Notes under the pieces: model-generated | What the model saw: the letters and a program-made list of their open reading frames with translations, nothing else | Database searches by the model: none | What the model was told of the DNA's origin: nothing | Made by a program: the position numbers and the translations under genes | DNA from: Thiobacillus sp. | GTDB lineage: Bacteria > Pseudomonadota > Gammaproteobacteria > Burkholderiales > Thiobacillaceae | Assembly: GCA_024235835.1 (NCBI GenBank) | Contig: JACKLQ010000002.1 | Coordinates: forward strand, 1,111,501-1,175,500 | Length of the DNA: 64,000 nucleotides | Direction of reading: 5' to 3' | Shown: one piece after another, positions 17,545 through 26,538 of the stretch | Layout of the letters: each line of letters starts with the position of its first letter | Position numbering within the stretch: the stretch's first letter is position 1

Positions 17545-18789
17545 ATGGCTCTGATCGTTCAGAAGTACGGTGGCACCTCTGTGGGCTCCATCGACCGCAT
17601 CCGTAACGTGGCGGAGCGGGTGGCCAAATTCAAGATGCTGGGGCACCAGGTCGTCGTCGTGGTCTCCGCCATGTCCGGCGAGACCAACCGTCTTATCGCC
17701 CTGGCCAAGGAAATCAACAAGGAGCCGGACCCCCGGGAGATGGATGTGCTGGTGTCCACCGGCGAGCAGGTCACCATCGCCCTGCTGGCCATGGCCCTCA
17801 AGGACCTGGGCCTGAAGGCCCGGAGCTACACCGGCTGGCAAGTGCCCATCCGTACCGACAACGCCTTCACCAAGGCCCGTATCGAGGACATCGACGACAA
17901 GGCCATGCGCGCCGACCTGGATTCCGGGCACGTGGTGGTGGTGGCGGGCTTCCAGGGCGTGGACGCCGACAACAACATCACCACCCTGGGACGAGGCGGC
18001 TCCGACACCACGGGCGTGGCCCTGGCGGCGGCCCTGAAGGCGGATGAGTGCCAGATCTACACCGACGTGGACGGCGTCTACACCACCGACCCCCGCATCG
18101 TGCCCGAGGCCCGCAAGCTGGACACCATCACCTTCGAGGAGATGCTGGAACTGGCCAGCCTGGGCTCCAAGGTGCTGCAGATCCGCTCGGTGGAGTTCGC
18201 CGGCAAGTACAAGGTCAAATTGCGCGTGCTGTCCAGCTTCGATGAACTCAACACCAGCGAAGGCGAAGGCACGCTGATTACATTCGAGGACGAATCCATG
18301 GAACAACCCATCATCTCCGGCATCGCCTTCAACCGCGACGAAGCCAAGTGCACCATCCTGGGCGTGCCCGACAAGCCCGGCATTGCTGCCAGCATCCTGG
18401 GGCCCATCGCCGACGCCAACATCGAGGTGGACATGATCGTGCAGAACGTGGGCGCCAATAACACCACCGACTTCACCTTCACCGTGCATCGCAACGACCT
18501 GAAAAAGGCCATGGTCGTCCTGGACATGGTGAAGAGCGCCATCGGCGCCCGGGAAGTCACCGGCGACGACAAGATCGCCAAGGTCTCCATCGTCGGCGTC
18601 GGCATGCGCACCCATGCCGGCGTGGCCAGCAAGATGTTCCGCTGCCTGGCTGCCGAGAACATCAATATGCAGATGATCTCCACCTCCGAGATCAAGATCT
18701 CCGTCGTGGTGGAAGACAAGTACATGGAGTTGGCGGTACGCGCCCTGCACCAGACCTTCGAACTGGACCAGGCCCCCGCCTCCGCCTGA
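17545..18789 (+). CDS. lysC: Aspartate kinase LysC
   Basis: A 414-residue aspartokinase making aspartyl phosphate, the first step to lysine, threonine and methionine. The kinase domain starts ALIVQKYGGTSVGS and includes FQGVDADNNITTLGRGGSDT and ECQIYTDVDGVYTTDPR. Two ACT regulatory domains follow from about residue 265 (SGIAFNRDEAKCTILGVPDK and KVSIVGVGMRTHAGVASKMF). The gene directly precedes tRNA-Ser, a familiar arrangement in betaproteobacteria. Confidence 0.97.
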   Translation: MALIVQKYGGTSVGSIDRIRNVAERVAKFKMLGHQVVVVVSAMSGETNRLIALAKEINKEPDPREMDVLVSTGEQVTIALLAMALKDLGLKARSYTGWQVPIRTDNAFTKARIEDIDDKAMRADLDSGHVVVVAGFQGVDADNNITTLGRGGSDTTGVALAAALKADECQIYTDVDGVYTTDPRIVPEARKLDTITFEEMLELASLGSKVLQIRSVEFAGKYKVKLRVLSSFDELNTSEGEGTLITFEDESMEQPIISGIAFNRDEAKCTILGVPDKPGIAASILGPIADANIEVDMIVQNVGANNTTDFTFTVHRNDLKKAMVVLDMVKSAIGAREVTGDDKIAKVSIVGVGMRTHAGVASKMFRCLAAENINMQMISTSEIKISVVVEDKYMELAVRALHQTFELDQAPASA

Positions 18790-18861
18790 AGTCGAGGCAA
18801 AATTGCTTTTGCCGGGCTGCGCGGGTATTCTTGCGCGGCTTTTCCGGTCTGTCCGGAAACA

Positions 18862-18954
18862 GGAGACGTGGCCGAGTGGTCGAAGGCACACCCCTGCTAA
18901 GGGTGCATCCGGTCAAAAGCTGGATCCAGGGTTCGAATCCCTGCGTCTCCGCCA
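18862..18954 (+). tRNA. tRNA-Ser(GCU)
   Basis: The acceptor arms GGAGACG and CGTCTCC pair fully; the anticodon loop reads CTGCTAA with anticodon GCT. A long variable arm and GTTCGAATCC in the T arm are typical of class II tRNA-Ser. The CCA end is encoded (18952-18954). Confidence 0.97.
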
Positions 18955-19039
18955 ATTCTTGTTGAGTCTCTTGTTTGATCGATTGAACTCAAGAGCATTG
19001 CCAGAAGGCCGGATTGCTATATAATCCGCGCCTCTTTGA

Positions 19040-19116
19040 GCGCCCGTAGCTCAGTTGGATAGAGTACCTGGCTACGAACCAGGGGGTCGTGGGTTCGAAT
19101 CCTGCCGGGCGCGCCA
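19040..19116 (+). tRNA. tRNA-Arg(ACG)
   Basis: Acceptor arms GCGCCCG and CGGGCGC pair fully. The anticodon stem CTGG/CCAG encloses CTACGAA, anticodon ACG. The T arm has GGTTCGAATCC and CCA is encoded. Conjugation genes start about 190 bp downstream, so its 3' end is the likely integration site of the element to the right. Confidence 0.97.
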
Positions 19117-19143
19117 ATAAATACAATAGGTTACCATTGTGTG

Positions 19144-19205
19144 GCCTATCCAAAAATCTAGCGGGCTAATGCCGGGCTAATGTCCGGATAGGCTGCTAGA
19201 TTTTT
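19144..19205. repeat. Interleaved inverted repeats with an inner direct repeat next to tRNA-Arg
   Basis: Arm A GCCTATCC (19144-19151) pairs with A' GGATAGGC (19186-19193). Arm B AAAAATCTAGC (19152-19162) pairs with B' GCTAGATTTTT (19195-19205). The order A-B-A'-B' is interleaved, as in a pseudoknot. Between them CGGGCTAATG occurs twice (19162-19171 and 19173-19182), 11 bp apart. This sits 27 bp past the tRNA, where an att site with recombinase arm sites would be. The function is not proven. Confidence 0.55.
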
Positions 19206-19309
19206 TTTCGCCTCTATCCTCATGTACCCATACTTCAGCCGCTGATGAAGAGGATGCGTGTGAAACCGTGCAGGGAATAGAACAACAACCCGCACCGTCA
19301 TCGCGATCC

Positions 19310-20038
19310 TCACAGATACTTCTTCAGATACGTCCACTGCACCCGCGCCAGCAAGCCCGTGAGCAGCGCCAGGGGCAGCACAATCCACTCCGGCCGGATG
19401 CTGACCGGCCACATGAGGTAGACCATCGCCCCCATGGCCAGGCCCGCGAACTGGAAGAACTTGGCCCGGTGGTACATGGAGGAGGATTCCCGCCCCGCGC
19501 AGGCGCGCCGGATGTGGCGCTGGGCCAGTCCGTCCACGAGTCCTAATGCCCAGACCAGCAGGAACAGGGGCGCCGCCCCCATCAGGATGGCCAGCCGGAC
19601 ACCGAAGATCTGGGCCCGGACCATGGCCAGGTAGAGCTCGTCCTGCAGGGGATACACGAAGTCCTTCCGGGCGATGATGTCACCACCATAGTAGGTGACG
19701 TCGGGCTGGGCCGGCAGCAGGGCCGCGTTGGTCATCCAGCGTTCGATGGGGATCAGTTGGAAGAAGAATCCGTACACTCCCCTGGCACAGGTCCGGGCCA
19801 GTCCGGTCAGGGGCGCGTCCGGGCGCAGGTCGTGGGTCAGCGCCAGGTCGAGACTCAGGGTCTGCTGCGCCTGTGCCAATCCCTCAGCCTCGCCCCACAC
19901 CTGCTTGGCCAGGATAACTTCCATCCCCATAGCCGCCAGGGCCATCAGCGCCAGGGTGAGCCAGGCATAGAAGACCAGCTTCAGCGGCCACAGGAACACG
20001 TTGTGGGCCGCCAGACCCTCGCCCCGCCTAGAAGCCAC
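19310..20038 (-). CDS. ICE membrane protein, DUF4400 (TIGR03747) type
   Basis: About 242 residues with an N-terminal helix (FYAWLTLALMALAAMGMEVI) and two or more C-terminal helices (LAILMGAAPLFLLVWALGLV, FAGLAMGAMVYLMWPV, IVLPLALLTGLLA). Landmarks such as HIRRACAGRESSSMYHRAK match the membrane protein normally encoded right after traD in PFGI-1/ICEclc-like elements. I chose the GTG at 20038, which overlaps the traD stop; the frame continues upstream inside traD. It is the conjugation gene closest to tRNA-Arg. Confidence 0.8.
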   Translation of the reverse strand: MASRRGEGLAAHNVFLWPLKLVFYAWLTLALMALAAMGMEVILAKQVWGEAEGLAQAQQTLSLDLALTHDLRPDAPLTGLARTCARGVYGFFFQLIPIERWMTNAALLPAQPDVTYYGGDIIARKDFVYPLQDELYLAMVRAQIFGVRLAILMGAAPLFLLVWALGLVDGLAQRHIRRACAGRESSSMYHRAKFFQFAGLAMGAMVYLMWPVSIRPEWIVLPLALLTGLLARVQWTYLKKYL

Positions 20039-22154
20039 TGCCCTTGCCCTCCACCACCACGGGACGCAACCAGTCCGGACCGTCGAAAGGGGGCGTTTCC
20101 CCGGTGATCCAGCCGGCCCCCGACGCAAACTCCCCCGGCGTCACCCGCACATACCGCCCCCGCATGTCCTCCGCCACGGCCTCCAGGTCCTCCGGCATCA
20201 TGGGGTCGTGCTCAGCATCCGGCAGGGGCAGGCGCAGCTTGTAGAGCCGGCCGCCCTCGATCAGGGCAAAGGCCTGGCCCTTGGGCAGGCGGGTGAGGTC
20301 GGCCGGTCCGATCATGGGGGCGACACGGGCGCTCAAGCGGTCCTCGTTTCGGCTGGTGAAGTCAGAGAAATCCAGGGGATCGTTGCTGTCCGAGGCCTGG
20401 CTGGCGCTCATGGTGGTCACCAGCTCCACCTCGTCCAGCTGGTCGGTGAGGATCTTGGCCGTGTCCGCGTTCTTCACCCGCAGCATGATCAGGGTGTTCA
20501 GGTTGCCGCCGATCTGCTGGGCCTTGGCCCGGGAACCGATGCGCGCCTCCACGTCGGACCAGGTCTGGGTGTAGACCGTCACCTGGTAACCCGCACCGCC
20601 GGCCTTGTTGAGCAGTGGGATGAACTCGTCACCGATCAGCTCGTTGAACTCGTCGGCATGGATGGAGATGCGCCGCTTCGGCGCCGACCCTGACTGGCCA
20701 TAGGTCTCCCCGTGCTTGTAGATGCGCCCGGCTGTGGAGGTGAGATCGGAGAACATGGAGTTGCCCACCGCGCCCGCCACTTCGTAGTCGCTCAGGGCAT
20801 CCAGGCCCACGTAGACGATGCCGCCCCGGTTGATCACCCCCATCCAGTCGAACAGGGGTCGGGTATCGTCCAGATTGCTCATGTCCGGCGAGACCAGCTC
20901 TGCCACCTTGCCGGTGGTGAGCTTCTCCAGGAGCGGGATCAGGGATGCCACCAGTTTGTTGAAGTAGCTCTGCTCGTAGCTGATGATCTTCATCAGGCTC
21001 GCCGCCGAGTCGTCGTGGAGATTGTTGGCGCGGATGTATTCCAGCAACTTCACTACGTCCATATTCCGGTTCTTCATGGCCCGGTCCAGACTCTTGGGGT
21101 CCACCTCCAGGGCTTCCACCTCATCGCGCCAGCCCGCCGCCCGCGGTTCCCGGTCCAGCCAGAAGCGGCAGTAGTCCAGCACCAGGGGTTCGATGTCGTT
21201 GGCGTAGCGGTAGATGTCCTGGTAGGAGGGCGTGCGCCCCAGGGCGGTCATGGCCTTGGACATGGCGTTCACGAAGCCCCAGACGAACTGAGCGAAGTTG
21301 GCCCCCTCCCCCTCCTTGGGCAACTGGTTGGTGATGCGGGTGGCCACCTCGGTCACCCGGGAGAAGCTGCCCACCGGGTTGTAGCGGGCCGAGAGCTCCG
21401 GGTAGCCCAGGTGGAAGAAGTGGAACTCCCCCGCTCGTCCGGCACGCCGGGCCTCGGCGTACATGCGCTTCAACAGGTCGGCGTCCCCCTTGGGGTCGAA
21501 CACGATCACCACGTCGCCGCGCCGGATGTCCTGGGTGATGAGGAGCTCGGCCAGCCGGGTCTTGCCCACCCGGGTGGTGCCCAGCACCAGCATGTGGCCC
21601 ACCCGCTCGCCCAGGTCCATCCAGACCGCGTCCTCGTCCGGTTCCACGCCGTGAATGGCCGGGTCGCCCCCCACGGGCGGCAGGGGGGCGACTGGGTTCC
21701 ACCAGGCCTCGCTGCGAGTGAGCCGGCCCAGCCAGTCGAACAGCGTACCCTCCACGCCTCGTTCCAGGCGCCGGGTCGCCCGGTACAGCAGCCCGGGTCT
21801 CAGTAGCTCCCGGTACGCCGGGTTGCGGGTGTCATGCAGCCGCTGGGAATGGCGTCGATCCCAGGCGAAGCCCATGCCCAGGAACAGCGCCCGCTCCGAC
21901 CAGGGGATCGCTTCCGCGGCCAGGCGGTAGCGGGGCAGGCGTCGCAGATTGGCCTGGTAGCGCAACAGACTACTACCTTGGACCAGGCGCCAGCCGGCAT
22001 GGGCGAACAGGCCGGCAGCAATCAGATAGGCCATGATGGGAGGCAGCATAAAGGTCTCCGGGCTGAGGACGATCCCCAGGGCAGCCAGGAAGAACACCCC
22101 GACGGGAATGAACTCCACCGGCCGGCGCAGGAGGTTCTCTACGGGATAGGCCAT
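20028..22154 (-). CDS. traD: Conjugative coupling protein TraD (ICE type)
   Basis: A 708-residue type IV coupling ATPase that brings the relaxase-DNA complex to the mating channel. Two N-terminal membrane helices (residues about 15-55), Walker A LGTTRVGKTRLAEL and Walker B VVIVFDPKGDADLL are visible. RRISIHADEFNELIGDEFI and the C-terminal TRLPKGQAFALIEGG match the SXT/TOL-PFGI subfamily. It is coupled to the DUF4400 gene downstream and lies 6 bp after a small ICE gene. Confidence 0.92.
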   Translation of the reverse strand: MAYPVENLLRRPVEFIPVGVFFLAALGIVLSPETFMLPPIMAYLIAAGLFAHAGWRLVQGSSLLRYQANLRRLPRYRLAAEAIPWSERALFLGMGFAWDRRHSQRLHDTRNPAYRELLRPGLLYRATRRLERGVEGTLFDWLGRLTRSEAWWNPVAPLPPVGGDPAIHGVEPDEDAVWMDLGERVGHMLVLGTTRVGKTRLAELLITQDIRRGDVVIVFDPKGDADLLKRMYAEARRAGRAGEFHFFHLGYPELSARYNPVGSFSRVTEVATRITNQLPKEGEGANFAQFVWGFVNAMSKAMTALGRTPSYQDIYRYANDIEPLVLDYCRFWLDREPRAAGWRDEVEALEVDPKSLDRAMKNRNMDVVKLLEYIRANNLHDDSAASLMKIISYEQSYFNKLVASLIPLLEKLTTGKVAELVSPDMSNLDDTRPLFDWMGVINRGGIVYVGLDALSDYEVAGAVGNSMFSDLTSTAGRIYKHGETYGQSGSAPKRRISIHADEFNELIGDEFIPLLNKAGGAGYQVTVYTQTWSDVEARIGSRAKAQQIGGNLNTLIMLRVKNADTAKILTDQLDEVELVTTMSASQASDSNDPLDFSDFTSRNEDRLSARVAPMIGPADLTRLPKGQAFALIEGGRLYKLRLPLPDAEHDPMMPEDLEAVAEDMRGRYVRVTPGEFASGAGWITGETPPFDGPDWLRPVVVEGKGSGF

Positions 22155-22160
22155 GGATGA

Positions 22161-22388
22161 CTACTGCACCCCCGCCGCCTGCAGATCCTCCAGCAGCATG
22201 GCCGCGCTGACCTCGCAGTCATAGGTACCCACGAAGACGGCCTCGGGGCGTTGCAGCCAGCGGGCTTCCAGCTGCCCATCGGCGGGACACGAGACGATCT
22301 CGCCGTCGAGCAGGAACACCGCGCGCGGCCGGTCGCCGGCCAGGATACGATCCAGCAGGGATTGGAGTGGGGTGGGAATGGAGGTCAT
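22161..22388 (-). CDS. Small conserved-position ICE protein of unknown function
   Basis: A 75-residue acidic protein without membrane segments or cysteine motifs that I recognise. It overlaps the start of traD's upstream neighbour (relaxase) by 4 bp and lies 6 bp before traD. Small genes in this slot between relaxase and coupling protein are usual in this ICE class. The coding call rests on tight packing rather than homology. Confidence 0.65.
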   Translation of the reverse strand: MTSIPTPLQSLLDRILAGDRPRAVFLLDGEIVSCPADGQLEARWLQRPEAVFVGTYDCEVSAAMLLEDLQAAGVQ

Positions 22389-24430
22389 GACAGGGCATCC
22401 TGGGCAGGTTCGGGATTCACCTTGATGAGGTGGGGATTGGCCGGAGGAACGGGCTCGACGAAGCGCCGGGGCTCGCGGATGATCATCACGGAGAGCGGGC
22501 TCCCGCCCCGGCCGTTGCGGCGTACCACCTGGTAGCGGTGTACGTTGGTCTTGCGTGGGCCGAGCACATGCCAGCCAGCCTTGATCACCTCCCGCTGGAT
22601 ACCGGTGCCGACCTTGTCCTCCGCCAGGGTGGAGGGGCTGCCGTCCCCCTTCTCGCCAAAGCGCTCGGCGAAGTGGCGGAAGATGCGCGGCGAGACCAGC
22701 AGCATGCCCTCGGGCACAAAGTGCACCATCGCGCCGGTTTCGTTGTAGGCGATGGCGCCCCCCGCCAGACCCTGCTGCAGCCAGGCCATGAAGCGCAGGG
22801 CGGCCTCGGAGGGCGGCTGAGGAACATTCCGCCCCATCTGCTTCTCCCGGGCCTTGGCTGCCGTAATTGGATTATCCGGCTTGTCCGGCAGGCGCATGGG
22901 CGCGATGCGGCGAGCCTCCGGTGGCCTGGGCAAGAAGGTGGTGGCGTCATCCTCGTATTCCAGGAATTCCTCCTCCTGCATGGGCACCTGTGCCGTGTCC
23001 GGGTCGGGGGTCGACATGGACTGCAGACGGGAAGGCATGACGCTGGCAGGTATTGTGTCGCCCCCTTCCGGCACGGGACCTGCCCGGTCCTTAGGCCCCC
23101 CATCGTCGGTGGGGACTATGACGGAGACGTTCCCGGCCCCCTGCTGGAGCGGCTCTCCGGCCGCTTCCGCATCACCGGTCAGAGGAATGACCTGGCCCAC
23201 GAAGTCTGCCGGGTAATGCTCCGGATCAGGATAGAGCTTCACGATAGGGAAGCACAGCAGGGTCAGCACCTGGTCGAATCCCTCCATGCGCACCCGCATC
23301 CGCCAGATCGCCCCGCCGGTCTCCGGGTTGGGGATCAGGGCACCGTATTCCTGCCAGACGTCGAACAACCGATCGTTCTTCTCCGGCCCGGGTATGCCGC
23401 TGGCGGACTCATGGGCGGCGAGATAGTCCCGCACCTCGTCCGCCAGACGTTTGGACACGAACCAGACGCATCCATTCGCGACGAACCCCGCTGCGCCCGG
23501 CCGGTTCAGGGGCAGGCGCCCTCCCTCGGCCAGCATCCGGCGCAGGGCCTCCATCAGGCGTTCGACAAGAGGCACCGCCCTGGCGTTGGCGAAGCGGGTA
23601 CGTGGTCCCTCCAGCAGATTGCGGCGCACCGATTCCCGGTCCGCCTCGATCACGATCCGGGCCAGGGCACTGGCCTTGTCCTCGCCCGAGAGAAACGCGG
23701 TGAGCTGGGTCAGCAATTCTGCATCCTCCGACAGCCAGGCGAGGGTAGTCTGGGAGACTATCCGCTGCATCAGGAAGATGCTCATGCGCTGATGGGCGGC
23801 GTAGTCCCGCACACCCGACAGGCCGGCCGGAGAGGCGCACGAGGCTTCGAACAGCACGCGGTAACGGACCGCCCCGCACTCGGCCATGGCACCGGCCAGG
23901 GGCGACCAGGGCCCCTCCCCACGCGGCTTGGCGATGACCACATGCAGATCCGTGAGGGGCTTGCCCACGTCATGGATGAGTGCTGCCAGGAACACCCCGA
24001 AGGACCAGCGGTGTTCCCGGCGCTGGATGTCCTCGGGCGCCACGCCGGGGGGCAGGACCCGGGCACGCCGCAGATGCAGGGCGATGTTCGCCGTCTCCAG
24101 GGCATGCAGCAGCAGGCCCCCGGGCTGGGCATGGTGGTGGGATTCCGAGGCCGGCAGCAACTGGGCAAAAGTCATGAACCGGCTGATGGTCTGGCCATAG
24201 TCCCGCTCGAAGTTGGCCGGTGCAAGACCGGTCTTCACGCGAATGGAGGTGAGGAGGGAACCTGCGTCCAGATGCCGTTTCAAATCCTCTTCGGGCAGGA
24301 CAGGCATCCAGCCCGGCGGGATTTCTGTCTCCTGCTTCTGCCGGGTTTGCGGGCCTCTCGTGGTGAAGGTCACGGCCACCCCTGCTGCCAGGCTGGCGGC
24401 ACCGAGCAAGGCGGCGACTGTCTCCATCAT
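22385..24430 (-). CDS. MobH-family conjugative relaxase (TraI_2)
   Basis: A 681-residue relaxase that would nick oriT and lead DNA transfer. An N-terminal hydrophobic segment is followed by the MobH core: ASESHHHAQPGGLLLHALE and the HD metal site LIHDVGKPLTDLHVV, with HQRMSIFLMQRIV downstream. The C-terminal part (about residues 560-680) matches the TraI_2 C domain (GMLLVSPRIFRHFAERFG). It is the first gene of the leftward traI-traD unit. The call is strong for MobH; a TIGR03760 assignment is from memory. Confidence 0.9.
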   Translation of the reverse strand: MMETVAALLGAASLAAGVAVTFTTRGPQTRQKQETEIPPGWMPVLPEEDLKRHLDAGSLLTSIRVKTGLAPANFERDYGQTISRFMTFAQLLPASESHHHAQPGGLLLHALETANIALHLRRARVLPPGVAPEDIQRREHRWSFGVFLAALIHDVGKPLTDLHVVIAKPRGEGPWSPLAGAMAECGAVRYRVLFEASCASPAGLSGVRDYAAHQRMSIFLMQRIVSQTTLAWLSEDAELLTQLTAFLSGEDKASALARIVIEADRESVRRNLLEGPRTRFANARAVPLVERLMEALRRMLAEGGRLPLNRPGAAGFVANGCVWFVSKRLADEVRDYLAAHESASGIPGPEKNDRLFDVWQEYGALIPNPETGGAIWRMRVRMEGFDQVLTLLCFPIVKLYPDPEHYPADFVGQVIPLTGDAEAAGEPLQQGAGNVSVIVPTDDGGPKDRAGPVPEGGDTIPASVMPSRLQSMSTPDPDTAQVPMQEEEFLEYEDDATTFLPRPPEARRIAPMRLPDKPDNPITAAKAREKQMGRNVPQPPSEAALRFMAWLQQGLAGGAIAYNETGAMVHFVPEGMLLVSPRIFRHFAERFGEKGDGSPSTLAEDKVGTGIQREVIKAGWHVLGPRKTNVHRYQVVRRNGRGGSPLSVMIIREPRRFVEPVPPANPHLIKVNPEPAQDALS

Positions 24431-25113
24431 TGCCCATTGCGGCCATACAGACCGGGACCTGCGGATTTCGCTGAGAAGACCCTACCCAAACGGTGTTGGG
24501 GCACACGGACGGTATTGGCTGTCCGGAATGGGTGTGGCCTCGTCAATACGGATTCCTGAGGCGGCTTCATGCACAAGCTCGCTGCTCGATGGGGTGGGCA
24601 GATACCGTAACGATCGCCGCCATCCCATGACAGCGAGAAATCAGAGATTCAGACCGTCGTTTTCCCCAAGACCCTCGGGCATTCGCCGAATAGACTCGAA
24701 ACCTGGATCCATGACGTGGCCGCCAAGCAGTTCGTGCTTCCGATTTTCATAGTGCACCGTAGGCAGTTGAGGGGGCGCCGCAGGTCCACTTGTTTCCCCT
24801 CTTCCGCGAGTCTGCTGCCTCACCCCCCCTTCTTGGCGAACACCTCTGGCCGCACCTTGGATATGCAGGAAAGGGCAGCGCCCGTACGTGGCTTGATTCG
24901 CTCCCGTCTAAGCTCGCGGGCTACTTCAGTCGGTCATTCAAACGGCCGGACTACATCTGATACCTGCCAGACACCGTAGGCGTGCTGTTCGGCCAGAACG
25001 GACTGTCGCTGGTCGGGCCGTCTGGGGCCGCAGTGCTGCGGTTACCTGCCGCTCAGCCTAGCTCAGGGACGAACGGCAGCTTACCCACCCAACCGGCGAA
25101 TTCACACTTCCAC
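24431..25113. other. Gene-free stretch upstream of the relaxase
   Basis: About 680 bp in which no frame resembles a known protein and the open frames are short and of poor codon quality. The right part carries scattered ACGGCAG-like words of the kind seen in degraded intergenic and insertion-sequence flanks. It may hold the promoter of traI and oriT, but I see no clear motif. Confidence 0.5.
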
Positions 25114-25424
25114 CTAAACGAAGAAGTTGAAGTCCAGGCCCAATTGCCGCCAGACCTGGGCCCAACTCCAGTCGTAGGAAAAATCACCGAAGGAATGATG
25201 GCGCAGGTATAGAGGCAGGAAGCCGGCCAGGTCGCCCCAGCCATCCCGTAAAGCCGGGTGCATGGCCCGCCAGCCCAGGTCCGGGCCGGCGGCGCCGGTC
25301 GCCTCGGCGGTGCGAGGAACGCCCGGCTGACGAAGGGGGCGCCCCCTGTGTCTAGCCCCTGCCAGTCGGCGTCAGCAAAGGCCTCGGCCCCGGAACGGAT
25401 CTCCAACCCAAGGCCATTGGGCAT
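25114..25424 (-). pseudogene. Frameshifted, truncated DUF482 (FemAB-like) remnant
   Basis: From an ATG at 25424 the frame reads MPNGLGLEIRSGAEAF and APFVSRAFLA, then loses sense. A one-base shift near 25310 restores AEATGAAGPDLGWRAM, LRDGWGDLAGFLPLYLRHHS and GDFSYDWSWAQ, ending at a TAG at 25114. These stretches follow the N-terminal pattern of DUF482 / peptidoglycan biosynthesis GNAT-type proteins. Such proteins are far longer (about 380 residues), so the C-terminal two thirds are also missing. Confidence 0.7.
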
Positions 25425-25429
25425 GGCAG

Positions 25430-26536
25430 TTACTGACCAGGCGGGCGCAATAGCGAGGGCAGCGTCCCCTTGAAGCTGTCGTGCTTCCAGTTCAGGTTGC
25501 AGTCCCATTCCGTCGCTGGTGCCGAAGCGTCCTGTGCCCCTACCTGCGGGCGCACCACGCAATCCAGGATGATGGGCAGGGGCCCGGGGCAGTCGCAGTA
25601 GTACTTGTCCACCGGCGACTGCTCCTTCACCGCGATGCCCCGCTCCCGCTCCAGCCCCATCAGGCGCTGTACCAGGCTGTCTTTCCTGGCCTCCAGGGGA
25701 CCCTGGTTCAGTCGCTCGAAATAGACCGCCCGGGGCTCGTAACCATTGCGCACCCGCACCGGGTTTTCGTAGCGCTCCACCGTGCGCGCCTCGCCCAGCA
25801 GGGTGCCGGCGCTGGCCGGGTCGCCGTAGCGGGTATGACCGAATTCGTGGGAAATGATGGCGTAGGGGTCCACCAGTTCGTCGCTGGTGGGAAAGCGGCA
25901 GCGCATGCCCTGGTCGCCCAGGCCGATGGCTCCGGGATGGGCCATGGCGCCGGGTCCGGCATAGCCGGAGAACTTGAACGGCTGCACGTCACCGGCGAAC
26001 TTGGCCGCCTCGGTCAGCCGGCCGGTGAGCAATACTGACAGACGTGGCAGCGCACCCCGGGCCACCGCCCGGGACCACGCGGCCTTGTCATATTCCAGAT
26101 AGCCCTGATTGAACAGGCGCAGGGTGTCGTCGGCCACGGCCCGCAGCCAGACCGCCCCGGCGTCACTCAGGGCAAAACGCTCCAGCAGGGCCATGGGCTC
26201 GGCGGCTAGGGGCAGCCCCAGGGGGTGGGCCTCGCCCTTGCCGGCCATGTTGACCTTGCGCGCCAGGGCAAAGTGCTCGGCCCGGCGCGCCTGTTCCTCG
26301 GCCGCGTCCCGGGGCGGCCGGGTTAGGCGCCCCGCCCGGGGCGTGCCGTTCGGGGCGCAGGTCAGGACGATCTCGCCCCCGGCCTGCCAAGATGCATCCA
26401 AGGCCTGCTCCAAATCCACCGGCTGGCGCTCAGCCGAGGGCGGCGCGAAATCCGTCGGCGTGGGCGGGCAGTCGGCCGATACGTCGCCAGCAGCCAAACC
26501 GAACAGCAGCGTGAGCGTGATGTGTGCGGCCGACAT
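25430..26536 (-). CDS. Exported putative zinc metalloprotease (HEFGH)
   Basis: About 368 residues from MSAAHITLTLLFGLAAG, a signal peptide with a cleavage site near VSADC. The mature protein has the gluzincin-type motif HEFGHTRYGD (IISHEFGH, near residue 230) preceded by SDELVDPYA. Several Cys pairs (CPP, LTCAP, YYCDCPG, WDCNLNW) suggest disulfides. It does not match a peptidase family I can name; it resembles toxin-like M91/M85 proteins only in its motif. The longer frame to 26587 overlaps the next gene, so I prefer 26536. It lies 2 bp after a DUF938 gene, probably co-transcribed. Confidence 0.7.
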   Translation of the reverse strand: MSAAHITLTLLFGLAAGDVSADCPPTPTDFAPPSAERQPVDLEQALDASWQAGGEIVLTCAPNGTPRAGRLTRPPRDAAEEQARRAEHFALARKVNMAGKGEAHPLGLPLAAEPMALLERFALSDAGAVWLRAVADDTLRLFNQGYLEYDKAAWSRAVARGALPRLSVLLTGRLTEAAKFAGDVQPFKFSGYAGPGAMAHPGAIGLGDQGMRCRFPTSDELVDPYAIISHEFGHTRYGDPASAGTLLGEARTVERYENPVRVRNGYEPRAVYFERLNQGPLEARKDSLVQRLMGLERERGIAVKEQSPVDKYYCDCPGPLPIILDCVVRPQVGAQDASAPATEWDCNLNWKHDSFKGTLPSLLRPPGQ

Positions 26537-26538
26537 GC

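Noticed and set aside
18842..18860. Hairpin TTTCCGG/CCGGAAA just before tRNA-Ser
   Set aside because: A short stem without a T-tract; it may be a lysC end signal but the support is too thin for a feature.
19117..19309. Remnant of an integrase next to tRNA-Arg
   Set aside because: The only frame (ending YGYMRIEAKKNLAAYPDISP) shows no tyrosine recombinase motif; no R-H-R-Y residues can be placed.
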